From the NCBI GenBank assembly GCA_018434075.1, contig JAHDQA010000038.1, positions 1 to 62,307 on the forward strand: a DNA stretch of 62,307 bases, given 5' to 3'. Shown piece by piece: positions 1 to 9,600 of this stretch. The DNA is from Tissierellaceae bacterium (lineage in GTDB: Bacteria > Bacillota > Clostridia > Tissierellales > Tissierellaceae). Each line of letters begins with the position of its first letter. The first letter of the stretch is position 1. The notes beneath the pieces are model-generated. The model searched no databases. It was not told where the DNA came from and worked only from the letters and a program-made list of their open reading frames with translations. Made by a program: the position numbers and the translations under genes.

Positions 1-29
1 AGCCTATTACCTTAGGCTTATTAAGGTAA
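1..29. repeat. Two interlocking small dyads at window edge
   Basis: AGCCTA (1-6) pairs with TAGGCT (13-18), and TTACCTTA (7-14) pairs with TAAGGTAA (22-29), so the two hairpins exclude each other. There is no good T-run after either. This may be the tail of a terminator or the 3' region of a gene upstream of the window; nothing more can be said from the edge. Confidence 0.35.
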
Positions 30-117
30 AGTAAAATTAAAATTACAAATTATTACAATATATGATTATGGAGTTATTATTCTACTTTTATTTAGAAAAT
101 TATTATTAGTTGTTTTC

Positions 118-157
118 CAACAATTAATTGACACTATCTTTAATTTACTAATTGTTG
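118..157. repeat. 9-bp inverted repeat upstream of rpsB
   Basis: CAACAATTA (118-126) and TAATTGTTG (149-157) form a perfect dyad with a 22-nt spacer. The right arm overlaps the -35 element of the rpsB promoter. It could be an operator, or a weak terminator for an upstream gene; it lacks a T-run. Confidence 0.35.
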
Positions 158-183
158 AATTTATAATTATAGTATGCTATACT
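155..183 (+). promoter_or_regulatory. rpsB promoter, extended -10
   Basis: TTGAAT (155-160), a 17-nt spacer, then TATACT (178-183), preceded by TG at 175-176 (extended -10). The predicted transcription start is near 190, leaving a leader of about 94 nt before rpsB. Confidence 0.7.
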
Positions 184-189
184 ATTTGA

Positions 190-283
190 GGAATTACACA
201 CACATCATGATGTGCAAGGGGTTCTCTGATTGAGTCCTTGTGCAAATGAGTGAAGTGGAGGAAAAAAACTTGGAGGTGCAAAT
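190..283 (+). promoter_or_regulatory. Structured leader of rpsB
   Basis: The leader holds a 14-bp perfect palindrome, CACATCATGATGTG (201-214). It also holds a stem of TGTGCAAGG (211-219) with CCTTGTGCA (236-244), including two wobble pairs, plus an inner CTC/GAG pair (224-226/232-234). The two structures share bases 211-214 and so compete. Ribosomal protein operons often have leaders bound by their own product; autoregulation by S2 is an inference here. The rpsB ribosome site GGAGGTG lies just before the ATG. Confidence 0.5.
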
Positions 284-1030
284 ATGTCAGTAGTATCAAT
301 GAAAAATTTATTAGAAGCAGGAGTTCACTTTGGTCACCAAACTAGAAGATGGAACCCCAAAATGTCAAAGTACATCTTTACAGAAAGAAATGGGATCTAT
401 ATTATTGATTTGCAAAAAACTGTTAAGATGATAGACGAAGCATACGCCGTTATGAAAGATATAGTTGCTAATGGAGGAGAAGTTCTCTTTGTAGGAACTA
501 AAAAGCAGGCACAAGAAGCTATAGAAACAGAAGCAAAAAGATGTGGTATGCACTATGTTAACCAAAGATGGTTGGGTGGAATGCTAACAAACTACAAAAC
601 TATCAGAAAAAGAATTGATAGACTTCATGAGTTAGAAAAAATGGAAGAAGATGGCACTTTTGATGTTCTTCCTAAAAAAGAAGTTATACATTTAAAACAC
701 GAAAGAGAAAGATTAGAAAAATTCCTCGGTGGAATAAAAAATATGAATAGAGTTCCAGACGTTTTGTTTGTTGTAGATCCTAGAAAAGAAAGAATAGCTG
801 TTAAGGAAGCTCATATACTAGGAATACCAGTAATAGGAATAGTAGATACTAATTGTGATCCAGACGAAGTGGATTATGTAATACCTGGAAATGATGACGC
901 AATAAGAGCTGTAAAACTTATCACAGAAACTATTGCTAATGCTGTAATTGAGGCTAGACAAGGAGAACAATTCTCTGTTGAAGAAACCAATGATAAAATT
1001 TCTGAAGATATAGTAGATATAGAAGAATAA
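284..1030 (+). CDS. rpsB: 30S ribosomal protein S2
   Basis: 248 residues, the usual length for S2, which binds late on the back of the 30S subunit and contacts S1-type proteins and the Shine-Dalgarno helix region. The N-terminal part with [15 protein letters not shown] and the later [10 protein letters not shown] motif are diagnostic. The ATG follows GGAGGTG at good spacing. It heads the rpsB-tsf-pyrH-frr cluster found in most bacteria; tsf follows after 16 nt. Its own promoter and a folded leader lie upstream, which fits feedback control by S2. Confidence 0.98.
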   Translation: MSVVSMKNLLEAGVHFGHQTRRWNPKMSKYIFTERNGIYIIDLQKTVKMIDEAYAVMKDIVANGGEVLFVGTKKQAQEAIETEAKRCGMHYVNQRWLGGMLTNYKTIRKRIDRLHELEKMEEDGTFDVLPKKEVIHLKHERERLEKFLGGIKNMNRVPDVLFVVDPRKERIAVKEAHILGIPVIGIVDTNCDPDEVDYVIPGNDDAIRAVKLITETIANAVIEARQGEQFSVEETNDKISEDIVDIEE

Positions 1031-1046
1031 AAATAGGAGTGATAAA

Positions 1047-1694
1047 ATGGCTATAAGTGCTTCTTTAGTTAAAGAACTAAGAGAAAAAACTGGTGCTGGT
1101 ATGATGGATTGTAAAAAAGCACTTGAACAAACCAATGGAGATATAGATAAAGCGATAGATTATCTTAGAGAAAAAGGATTGGCTTCAGCTTCAAAAAAAT
1201 CTGGTAGAATTGCAGCTGAAGGATTAGTAGATGCTTATATTCACGGTGGGAGAATCGGTGTTTTAATAGAGGTTAATTCAGAAACAGATTTTGTTGCCAA
1301 AAATGATGAGTTCAAACAATTCGTTAAAGACATGGCGATGCAAGTAGCTGCATCGAATCCAAAAGTAGTTTCTAGAGAAAATCTAAGTGCAGATGAAATT
1401 GCACATGAAAGAGAAATTCAAACTAATAAAGTTATAAATGAAGGTAAACCCGCTAATGTCGCTGAGAAAATAGTTGAAGGAAGAATGGAAAAATATTTTG
1501 AGGACGTATGCCTACTTGATCAACCATTTATAAAAGATCCAAGCCTGAAAGTTAAAGATGTATTAGCTCAATTAATTTCAAAAATAGGCGAAAATATTGT
1601 AATAAGAAGATTTACAAGATATGAAGTTGGAGAAGGGCTTGAAAAAAGAGAAGAAAATTTTGCTGAAGAAGTTGCAAAACAAATGAACATGTAA
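1047..1694 (+). CDS. tsf: Elongation factor Ts, short form
   Basis: Guanine nucleotide exchange factor for EF-Tu. The N-terminal UBA-like region ([20 protein letters not shown], residues 7-26) and the TDFVAKN motif that contacts EF-Tu are clear. At 215 residues it is shorter than the roughly 280-300 residues of the E. coli and B. subtilis proteins. It keeps the N-terminal and core regions but seems to lack the second core subdomain and coiled coil, as in short EF-Ts of several Clostridia, cyanobacteria and Thermus. The ATG follows AGGAGTG. Confidence 0.97.
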   Translation: MAISASLVKELREKTGAGMMDCKKALEQTNGDIDKAIDYLREKGLASASKKSGRIAAEGLVDAYIHGGRIGVLIEVNSETDFVAKNDEFKQFVKDMAMQVAASNPKVVSRENLSADEIAHEREIQTNKVINEGKPANVAEKIVEGRMEKYFEDVCLLDQPFIKDPSLKVKDVLAQLISKIGENIVIRRFTRYEVGEGLEKREENFAEEVAKQMNM

Positions 1695-1702
1695 CTGTTT
1701 AT

Positions 1703-1744
1703 AGGAGAACACTTGTTGTTCTCCTTTATAAGATATTAAAGGAG
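1703..1744 (+). promoter_or_regulatory. Mutually exclusive hairpins before pyrH
   Basis: AGGAGAACA (1703-1711) pairs perfectly with TGTTCTCCT (1717-1725). The 3' part of that arm, CTCCTTTA (1721-1728), is also perfectly complementary to TAAAGGAG (1737-1744), which contains the pyrH ribosome site. Only one of the two hairpins can form at a time. The first has only a short T-run (TTTATA) and is a poor terminator. The layout suggests control of pyrH translation or weak attenuation between tsf and pyrH; this is inference. Confidence 0.5.
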
Positions 1745-1751
1745 TGTACAT

Positions 1752-2468
1752 ATGGACCTTCAATACAAGAGAATCATATTGAAATTAAGTGGAGAAGCTT
1801 TGTCGGGAAATAATGGAATAGGAATAGACCTTGATACGGTTAAGAATATATCTTATCAGATTAAAAAAATTCATGATTTTGGTGTTGAAGTCGCAATAGT
1901 TGTTGGTGGTGGAAACTTTTGGCGTGGTAGGTCCTCAAAAGATATGGATCGTGCAACTTCAGACTATATGGGAATGCTAGGCACTATGATGAACGCATTA
2001 GCATTGCAGGATGCGCTTGAAAAAATAGATGTTGTCACAAGAGTCCAATCTGCAATTGAGATGAGGCAAATTGCTGAACCATATATTAGAAGAAGAGCAA
2101 TAAGGCATTTAGAGAAGGGAAGAGTTGTTATCTTCGGAGCTGGAACAGGAAACCCATTTTTTTCAACTGACACTACAGCTGCGTTACGTGCTGCTGAAAT
2201 AGAAGCGGATGTAATTTTATTAGCTAAAAAAGGAGTAGACGGTGTATATGATTCAGACCCTAAGATAAATAAAAATGCGAAAAAATTTGACACTTTAAAT
2301 TATATTGATATACTTAACTTAGGTTTGGGTATAATGGACTCAACAGCAACATCTCTTTGCATGGACAATAACATACCTTTAGTGGTATTCGGAATAGATG
2401 AGCCAGATAATATTGTAAACGTTGTTTTAGGAGAAAAAATTGGTACAAATATAAAGGGGGATTTGTAA
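1752..2468 (+). CDS. pyrH: UMP kinase
   Basis: Phosphorylates UMP to UDP with ATP, the entry to UTP/CTP synthesis; bacterial UMP kinases are hexamers of the amino-acid-kinase fold. 238 residues, normal length. ILKLSGEAL near the start, [10 protein letters not shown], and the aspartate-rich nucleotide region ([14 protein letters not shown], then [13 protein letters not shown]) are all seen. It lies after tsf across a hairpin region and abuts frr with no gap (stop at 2468, frr ATG at 2469). Confidence 0.98.
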   Translation: MDLQYKRIILKLSGEALSGNNGIGIDLDTVKNISYQIKKIHDFGVEVAIVVGGGNFWRGRSSKDMDRATSDYMGMLGTMMNALALQDALEKIDVVTRVQSAIEMRQIAEPYIRRRAIRHLEKGRVVIFGAGTGNPFFSTDTTAALRAAEIEADVILLAKKGVDGVYDSDPKINKNAKKFDTLNYIDILNLGLGIMDSTATSLCMDNNIPLVVFGIDEPDNIVNVVLGEKIGTNIKGDL

Positions 2469-3026
2469 ATGCAGTTAGAGATTCATAAAGAAGCAGAACA
2501 AAAAATGAAGAAAACAATTGCAGTTTATAAAGAAGAACTTCAGGCTATAAGAGCTGGAAGAGCAAATCCAGCGTTGCTCGAAAGAATTTCAGTAGATTAT
2601 TATGGTCAAATCACACCTTTAAAGCAAGTAGCAAGCATTACTGCACCAGAACCTAGGCTGCTTGTAATTCAACCTTGGGATTCTAAATTAATACCAATTA
2701 TTGAAAAAGAGATATTAAAATCGGATTTAGGACTAAACCCTTCTAACGATGGGAAAGTTATAAGACTATTAATTCCTCAATTGACCGAAGAAAGACGTAA
2801 AGAACTAATAAAGTTAGTTAAAAAAAGTGCTGAAAACGCAAAAGTAGCAATTAGAAATACACGTAGAGAAGCCTTAGAAAAAATCAAAAAGGCTGAAAAG
2901 GATAAAGAAATTTCCGAAGATGAAAGAAAACTAGCAGAAGAGGAAATGCAAAAAATTACTGACAAATATATTGAAGAAATTGATGAAATAACAAAGCAAA
3001 AAGAAGACGAGCTACTTGAAATTTAA
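2469..3026 (+). CDS. frr: Ribosome recycling factor
   Basis: With EF-G, splits post-termination ribosomes into subunits. 185 residues, the standard length, with the three-helix bundle pattern and the conserved [31 protein letters not shown] and [10 protein letters not shown] stretches. It starts directly after the pyrH stop, using AAGGGGG inside the pyrH end. It closes the rpsB operon and is followed at once by a good terminator. Confidence 0.98.
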   Translation: MQLEIHKEAEQKMKKTIAVYKEELQAIRAGRANPALLERISVDYYGQITPLKQVASITAPEPRLLVIQPWDSKLIPIIEKEILKSDLGLNPSNDGKVIRLLIPQLTEERRKELIKLVKKSAENAKVAIRNTRREALEKIKKAEKDKEISEDERKLAEEEMQKITDKYIEEIDEITKQKEDELLEI

Positions 3027-3049
3027 CCCTTCATCTTGAAGGGTTTTTT
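3025..3049 (+). terminator. Terminator after frr
   Basis: CCCTTCA (3027-3033) and TGAAGGG (3037-3043) form a tight hairpin with a 3-nt loop, extended by an AA/TT pair and followed by six T. It overlaps the frr stop codon and separates frr from uppS. Confidence 0.85.
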
Positions 3050-3070
3050 ATTGATGGGGGTACATTTACT

Positions 3071-3802
3071 ATGAATATAGATGATGATTTCAAATTAGAT
3101 CTTTCCAAGATACCATCTCATGTAGCAATAATTATGGACGGCAATGGAAGATGGGCGACAGAAAAAGGATTGCCAAGACATTTAGGACATCAGGAAGGTA
3201 TGAAACGCGTTATTGATGTAGTTGAAGCAGCAAATGATATTGGAATCACTAATTTAACATTATATGCATTTTCAACTGAAAATTGGAAAAGATCAAAAAT
3301 AGAAATAGATACTTTGATGAATCTATTAATAATTTTTATCAGAAAAGAACTCAGAAGATTAATGAAAAATAACATCAAGATAATTGCACTTGGAAACATA
3401 GAACAGTTACCTTCTAACGCTTTAGCTGAAGTGAAAAGAGCGGTTGATAAAACTAAAGACAACAGTGGAATGGTATTAAATATAGCATTAAATTATGGAT
3501 CTAGAACTGAAATAATCGATGCAATTAAGAAATTAGTAAAAGATTATGATGATGGTTTAATTAATATTAATAATATAAATGAAGATGAATTTAAAAGATA
3601 TTTATATACTAATGGTCAACCTGATCCAGATTTAATAATTAGAACAAGCGGCGAACAAAGATTAAGTAATTTTTTAACATTTCAATCAGCATATTCCGAA
3701 TTATATTTCACAGACCAATATTGGCCTGATTTTAACAAGAGATCTTTTTTCATAGCAATAAACGATTTTCAAAATAGGCAAAGAAGATTTGGAGGAGTTT
3801 AA
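3071..3802 (+). CDS. uppS: Isoprenyl transferase (undecaprenyl diphosphate synthase type)
   Basis: Cis-prenyltransferase that builds the C55 lipid carrier for peptidoglycan from FPP and IPP. 243 residues. IIMDGNGRWA (about 20-29) carries the catalytic Asp; LTLYAFSTENWKR and the C-terminal RTSGEQRLSNFL motif are diagnostic. It begins the lipid/isoprenoid cluster after the frr terminator. The C-terminal RQRRFGGV ends on a GGAGGAG that serves as ribosome site for cdsA, so the two genes are translationally linked. Confidence 0.97.
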   Translation: MNIDDDFKLDLSKIPSHVAIIMDGNGRWATEKGLPRHLGHQEGMKRVIDVVEAANDIGITNLTLYAFSTENWKRSKIEIDTLMNLLIIFIRKELRRLMKNNIKIIALGNIEQLPSNALAEVKRAVDKTKDNSGMVLNIALNYGSRTEIIDAIKKLVKDYDDGLININNINEDEFKRYLYTNGQPDPDLIIRTSGEQRLSNFLTFQSAYSELYFTDQYWPDFNKRSFFIAINDFQNRQRRFGGV

Positions 3803-4573
3803 TTGGAAAATTTAAAGAAAAGAGTTTTGTCTGGGATTATAGGTTTATCTTTTTTAATCTTAGTTATATTAAAGGGTGGTACATTATTAAATATATCTTT
3901 ACTCATAATATCAATTATAGGTTTAAGAGAAATATTTAAAGCATTAATAAACCTTTCAATAAAACCAATTGAATGGGTTGGTTTTCTGTCCTGTTTTTTC
4001 ATTTATCTTTCAATATATCTAGATTTTAACAACAACATGACTATGATATTAATAGCTTTAATTCTATTAATACTTTATGTAGTAAATGACAAAATTCATT
4101 TTATAGATATTACATCAACTTTTTTTTCAATAATATATATTCCTTATATGATGATAAATATTTCTTATCTAGGAAATACAAAATATATTTGGATGATATT
4201 TACTATTGCTTTCGGTACTGATACTTTTGCATACTTAGTAGGTAGTACTATGGGAAAACATAAGCTTAGTCCTAAACTTAGTCCTAAAAAATCAGTTGAA
4301 GGAGCAATCGGTGGAATTATTGGTAGTTTAATTACGACTTTAATCTACAGTTATTACTTTGCAATAAAACCATTATGGTTAATTGCCTTGCTAGCCATTA
4401 TTGCTTCTATGCTTGCGCAAATCGGTGATTTAGCGGCTTCTAAACTAAAAAGAGAAGCTGGTATAAAAGACTATGGTAATATAATACCTGGTCATGGAGG
4501 CATTCTAGATAGATTTGATAGCATAATTTTTGTTGCACCAATAGTTTTTTATTTTACAAAATTCTTTTTATAA
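3803..4573 (+). CDS. cdsA: Phosphatidate cytidylyltransferase (TTG start)
   Basis: Makes CDP-diacylglycerol from phosphatidic acid and CTP, the precursor of anionic phospholipids. 256 residues with several hydrophobic membrane segments and the C-terminal CDP-DAG synthase signature (GDLAASKLKREAGIKD, then IIPGHGGILDRFDS). Starts with TTG at 3803, immediately after the uppS stop, behind GGAGGAG (3791-3797). In most Clostridia dxr follows cdsA; here rseP starts only 19 nt later. Confidence 0.96.
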   Translation: MENLKKRVLSGIIGLSFLILVILKGGTLLNISLLIISIIGLREIFKALINLSIKPIEWVGFLSCFFIYLSIYLDFNNNMTMILIALILLILYVVNDKIHFIDITSTFFSIIYIPYMMINISYLGNTKYIWMIFTIAFGTDTFAYLVGSTMGKHKLSPKLSPKKSVEGAIGGIIGSLITTLIYSYYFAIKPLWLIALLAIIASMLAQIGDLAASKLKREAGIKDYGNIIPGHGGILDRFDSIIFVAPIVFYFTKFFL

Positions 4574-4592
4574 TAAATGAGGTGGTATAGGT

Positions 4593-5594
4593 ATGACAGC
4601 TTTAGCAGCAATATTTGTTTTTTTAATTGTCATTTTTCTTCATGAATTGGGTCATTTTACAGTTGCAAAAATTGTTGGAATAAAAGTGAATGAACTGTCA
4701 ATTGGCATGGGGCCTAGGTTTTATCATAAAAAATACGGGGATACAGAATACTCGATACGAGCTCTTCCAATTGGAGGATACGTAAAAATGGAAGGTGAAG
4801 ATGAAGAATCTGACGACCCGAGAGGCTTCTCGAAAAAAAGTCCACTGGCAAGAATAGCCGTAGTTGCAGCTGGTGCAATTATGAACTTTATTCTTGCTAT
4901 AATAGTATTGTCAATTGTTTCATTTATGATAGGTGAACCTACTACAACAATATCTGAAATTATAGATAATAGTCCTGCAGAATTGGCTGGATTAGAACCT
5001 GGAGATAAGATAATTTCAATCTCTGGGAAAGATATAAATTCATGGGATGACATTGTGGAAGCTATTGAAAATTCCAATACAGAAACACAATTAGAAATCA
5101 TGATCGAACGGAATAATGATATCATGAGCATTCAAGTTACTCCAAGGAATGAAGATGGAAGAAATGTTATTGGCATAGTGCCTAAAGGAGAAGGGAATTT
5201 TATAACAGCAGTTAAAGAGGGTTTTTCCAATACAGCGTATTTTATAAAATTAATGACGAATTTCATTACAACTGCATTTAAAGGCAATGTATCTGCAGAT
5301 GATTTGTCAGGCCCTCTAGGAGTAATATCAGCTGTTAATCAAGCAGCCAATCAAGGAATAATTAGTTTACTCTATCTTTTGGGTTTCATAAGTGTAAATT
5401 TAGGTTTCATAAATTTGCTTCCATTTCCAGCGCTGGATGGTGGTAGAATAGTATTTCTTATAGTAGAGTTACTGAGAGGAAAACCAATAGATCCAAAAAA
5501 AGAAGGTTTAATTCACTTTATTGGTCTGATTCTATTATTTGCCCTTATGATATTCGTAACTTATAATGATATATTAAGAACTAATTTATTTTAG
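4593..5594 (+). CDS. rseP: Site-2 intramembrane metalloprotease RseP/RasP
   Basis: Membrane zinc protease that cuts anti-sigma factors, signal peptides and similar membrane substrates. 333 residues. HELGH at 17-21 in the first membrane helix is the zinc site; a single PDZ domain lies at about 110-190; NLLPFPALDGGR near 275-286 supplies the third metal ligand; a last helix is near the C-terminus. Between cdsA and ispG, its usual place apart from the missing dxr. The substrate here is unknown. Confidence 0.96.
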   Translation: MTALAAIFVFLIVIFLHELGHFTVAKIVGIKVNELSIGMGPRFYHKKYGDTEYSIRALPIGGYVKMEGEDEESDDPRGFSKKSPLARIAVVAAGAIMNFILAIIVLSIVSFMIGEPTTTISEIIDNSPAELAGLEPGDKIISISGKDINSWDDIVEAIENSNTETQLEIMIERNNDIMSIQVTPRNEDGRNVIGIVPKGEGNFITAVKEGFSNTAYFIKLMTNFITTAFKGNVSADDLSGPLGVISAVNQAANQGIISLLYLLGFISVNLGFINLLPFPALDGGRIVFLIVELLRGKPIDPKKEGLIHFIGLILLFALMIFVTYNDILRTNLF

Positions 5595-5605
5595 GAGAAA
5601 TAAAT

Positions 5606-6655
5606 ATGATTAGAAAAAAAACAAAGAAAATAAAAGTTGGAAACGTATATGTAGGTGGAGATGCTCCAATTAGCATTCAGTCTATGACAAATACAATAAC
5701 TCAGGATATTGAAAGCACTGTAAAACAAATGCTTGAATTAGAGAAATATGGTTGCGACATAATAAGAGTAGCTATTAATACAGATGAGGATGCTAAAGCG
5801 ATTAAAGAAATAAAAAAACAAATCAAAATGCCTATAATTGGCGACATTCAATTTGATTATCGATTAGCTTTAAGCGCTGTAAAATACGATATTGATGGAC
5901 TAAGAATCAATCCAGGAAACATAGGAAATGAAGAAAGAGTCAAAGAAATAGTCAAAGCTTGTAATGACGCTAATATATCTATAAGAGTGGGAGTAAATTC
6001 TGGTTCTATCAAGAAGGAATTTCTTGAAAAATACAATGGTGTTAATGAAAATTCCATTGTAGAAAGTGCATTAGAACAAATTAAACTTTTAGAGAGTTTA
6101 AATTTTAATAATATTAAAATATCACTGAAGGCAAGTTCTGTACCTCTTACTATAGAATCCTACAAGAAGATATCAGAATTAGTAGATTACCCACTACACT
6201 TGGGAGTTACCGAAGCTGGAACTCCATGGAGAGGGACAATTAAATCGTCTATTGGGATAGGCACTCTTTTAGCAATGGGTATTGGTGACACAATAAGGGT
6301 TTCTTTAACTTCTGATCCTGTAGAGGAAGTTAAAGTTGGAAAGGAAATTTTAAAATCTCTGGGATTAAGAAAAGAAGGATTAACACTTATATCTTGTCCA
6401 ACATGTGGAAGAACAAGGATTAATTTGCTAAAACTAGCAGAAGAAGTAGAAAATGCTCTTGAGACTATAGACAAACCGTTAACAGTTGCTATTATGGGAT
6501 GTGTGGTTAATGGACCTGGAGAAGCAAAAGAGGCAGATATAGGCATTGCTGGAGGCATTGGCGAAGGTTTAATATTTAAAAAAGGTAAAATAATTAAGAA
6601 AGTAAAAGAAGAAAATTTGCTAGAAGAATTACTAAATGAAATTGAAAAATTATGA
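5606..6655 (+). CDS. ispG: 4-hydroxy-3-methylbut-2-enyl diphosphate synthase (flavodoxin/ferredoxin)
   Basis: Penultimate step of the MEP isoprenoid pathway, converting MEcPP to HMBPP with a [4Fe-4S] cluster. 349 residues, the short bacterial form without insert. N-terminal TIM barrel; cluster ligands C264, C267 (CPTCGR) and C299 (MGCVVNGPGEA), with E306 in the same motif. Starts 11 nt after rseP. IspH (57295-59214) is also in this window, so the end of the MEP pathway is present although dxr is not next to cdsA. Confidence 0.97.
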   Translation: MIRKKTKKIKVGNVYVGGDAPISIQSMTNTITQDIESTVKQMLELEKYGCDIIRVAINTDEDAKAIKEIKKQIKMPIIGDIQFDYRLALSAVKYDIDGLRINPGNIGNEERVKEIVKACNDANISIRVGVNSGSIKKEFLEKYNGVNENSIVESALEQIKLLESLNFNNIKISLKASSVPLTIESYKKISELVDYPLHLGVTEAGTPWRGTIKSSIGIGTLLAMGIGDTIRVSLTSDPVEEVKVGKEILKSLGLRKEGLTLISCPTCGRTRINLLKLAEEVENALETIDKPLTVAIMGCVVNGPGEAKEADIGIAGGIGEGLIFKKGKIIKKVKEENLLEELLNEIEKL

Positions 6656-6674
6656 TTGCTAGGAGTAGATTACT

Positions 6675-9600
6675 ATGCTTTCTGAGTTTCAAGCTTTAAT
6701 AAAATTTTTCCCTAATAACAACCCATTAGCAGAAATCAAAAATGTGTATATAGAAAAAGTGATTTTTGACCCAAATAAATCAACGTTATCAATAAACTTG
6801 ATCACTCCATCTAATTTTAACGAAAAATATATTGAATTGATTCATAGTTCTTTTAAAAATACATTTCCAGACTATGATATATCATTAATATTTGCTAATG
6901 ATTTAATTGAAGATGTTGATTTTAGCAAAAACTATATTGTATCAATGATAACAAATCATATACCCTCAAGTAATTCTTGGATTGAAAATTTGATAATTTA
7001 TAATGATGAGGAGTCAGTACAAATTATATTTCCAAATGAAGTTTCTTTACATTCGTTTAATTTAAATGGTCTTCATTCAGAAATAAAAGAATTTTTAAAA
7101 TCTGTTTTGAATAAAAAGTTGATAGTATCAATTTGTGAAAGTCAAAATATAGAAACTTTTTTCATAGATCAAAATTCTAAAGAGCAAGAAATTATTAAAG
7201 AAATCAATCAATTAGATAATTCGAAGAACAAACAGGCTAAAACGCTTAAATTTGATAAGCGCAAGAATAAAGTTTTTGATAAAACACTGATTTCTAAAAC
7301 AACAGATATTATTAATATCAATCTAAGTTCAGGGAATGTTACAATCTTTGGGGAAATCTTCGATTTAAATTATAAGGATATAAAAGGGAATAAAAAACTT
7401 CTATCATTCTATATCACTGATTTTACAAACTCTATACAATGCAAATTATTCATTTCTTGTGATTCAATTGATGATTATGAAGAAGTATTAAAGGAAGGAG
7501 TATCTTTATATGTAAATGGTGATGTTATTTTTGATAGTTTTAGTAGAGAAATCACCTTAATGGTAAAATCAATGAATCCTGTAGATAAAGAAAACAAAAG
7601 AGACTTAAATTCAAACAAAAGGGTAGAACTCCACCTTCATACTAATATGAGTACAATGGATGGCATTAGCTCAGCTAAAAGTATAATCAAAAGAGCCATT
7701 GAATGGGGTCACAAAGCTATTGCGATAACCGATCATGGTGTTGTACAGGCATTTCCAGAAGCAAGTGAATTTGAAAATGAAATAAAAATCATCTATGGTG
7801 TTGAAGCATATATGGTAAATGATCAAAAAGAAATAATCACCAATCACGAAAATCATAATGTACTTGACGATTTTGTAGTATTTGATATTGAAACTACCGG
7901 ATTGTCAGCACGTAACGATAAGATTACTGAAATAGGAGCAGTTAAAATAAAAAACGGAATCATAATTGATAAGTTCGAACAGTTGATTAATCCCGGAATA
8001 CCTATACCTAGCAATATAACATCCCTAACCGGTATCACTGATGATATGGTAGCAGATATGCCTAAAATAGAAGATGTTTTACCAGAATTTCTAAATTTCA
8101 TTGGAAATTCAATTTTAGTAGCCCACAATGCCTCTTTTGATGTAGGATTTATACGGGAAGCTTGCAATCATATGAAGATCAATCTTAACAATGCAGTTCT
8201 TGACACTTTAGAATTATCAAGAGCTCTATTCCCAAATTTAAAAAGCCATAAGCTCAATATTATAGCAAAATTTTTAAATGTTGAGCTTATAAATCATCAT
8301 CGAGCCGTAGATGATGCAAAAGCAACTGGAGATATCTTGATTAAGATGTTAGATATTCTTGAAGAAAAGGGAATTAATACACCGAATAAATTAAATACAG
8401 GTTTAAGCTTTTCGAATATAAATAAGAAAGATGTATTCCATTGCATAATACTAGCTAAAAATCAAGATGGAATTAAAGATTTATACAATCTAATTTCAAA
8501 ATCCCATTTGGAATATTTCTACAGAAAACCTAGAATGCCAAAGAGTTTAATTAAAAAATACCGAAAGAACTTGATAATTGGAAGTGCATGTGAACTTGGT
8601 GAAGTTTATAAAGCGATACTTTCAAATAAACCGCTATCTGAAGTTAATGAAATTATCGATTTCTACGATTATATTGAAATTCAACCAATTGCTAACAATT
8701 ATCACTTAGTAAGAGAAGGAGTAGTAAAAAGTGAAGATGAATTACAAGATATTAATAGAAAAATATATGATTTAGCAAAGTCAAGAAACAAAATTGTTGT
8801 AGCAACTGGAGATGTACATTTCTTGAATCCCGAAGACGAAATCTATAGACGAATTATAATGTGTGGTCAAGGATTTCACGACGCTGATTATCAGCCTCCA
8901 CTTTATTTTAAGACAACTGACGAAATGTTGGAAGAATTTCTCTATTTTGGAGAAGAAATTGCTGAAGAAGTCGTAATTAAAAATACTAATTTAATTAGCG
9001 ATTTAATTGATAAATTAAAACCTATACCTGATGGAACATTCCCACCCAAAATTGATGGAGCTGATGAAGAACTTAAGAATATGGCTTATAATAAGGCTGT
9101 AGAAATCTATGGAGACCCCTTACCAAACATTGTGGAGGAGAGACTAAACAGGGAATTGAATTCCATAATAGATAATGGCTATTCCGTATTATATATAATA
9201 GCTCAAAAATTAGTTGCAAAGTCGATGCAAGATGGATATTTAGTAGGTTCTAGAGGCTCTGTTGGTTCTTCCTTTGTGGCAACAATGAGTGGAATAACAG
9301 AAGTTAATCCTCTACCACCGCATTATATATGTGATGTTTGTCACCATTCAGAATTTTTCGTTGATGGCAAAGTTGCTTCAGGGTTCGATTTGGAAGATAA
9401 GACTTGTCATGTATGTGGCAAACTATTGAAAAAAGATGGTCATGATATTCCTTTTGAAGTATTCCTAGGGTTTGAAGGAGATAAAGAACCTGATATCGAT
9501 TTAAATTTTGCGGGTGAATATCAACCTATTGCTCATAAATACACTGAAGAGCTTTTTGGTGAAGGCAAGGTTTTTAGAGCCGGAACAATTGGAACTATAG

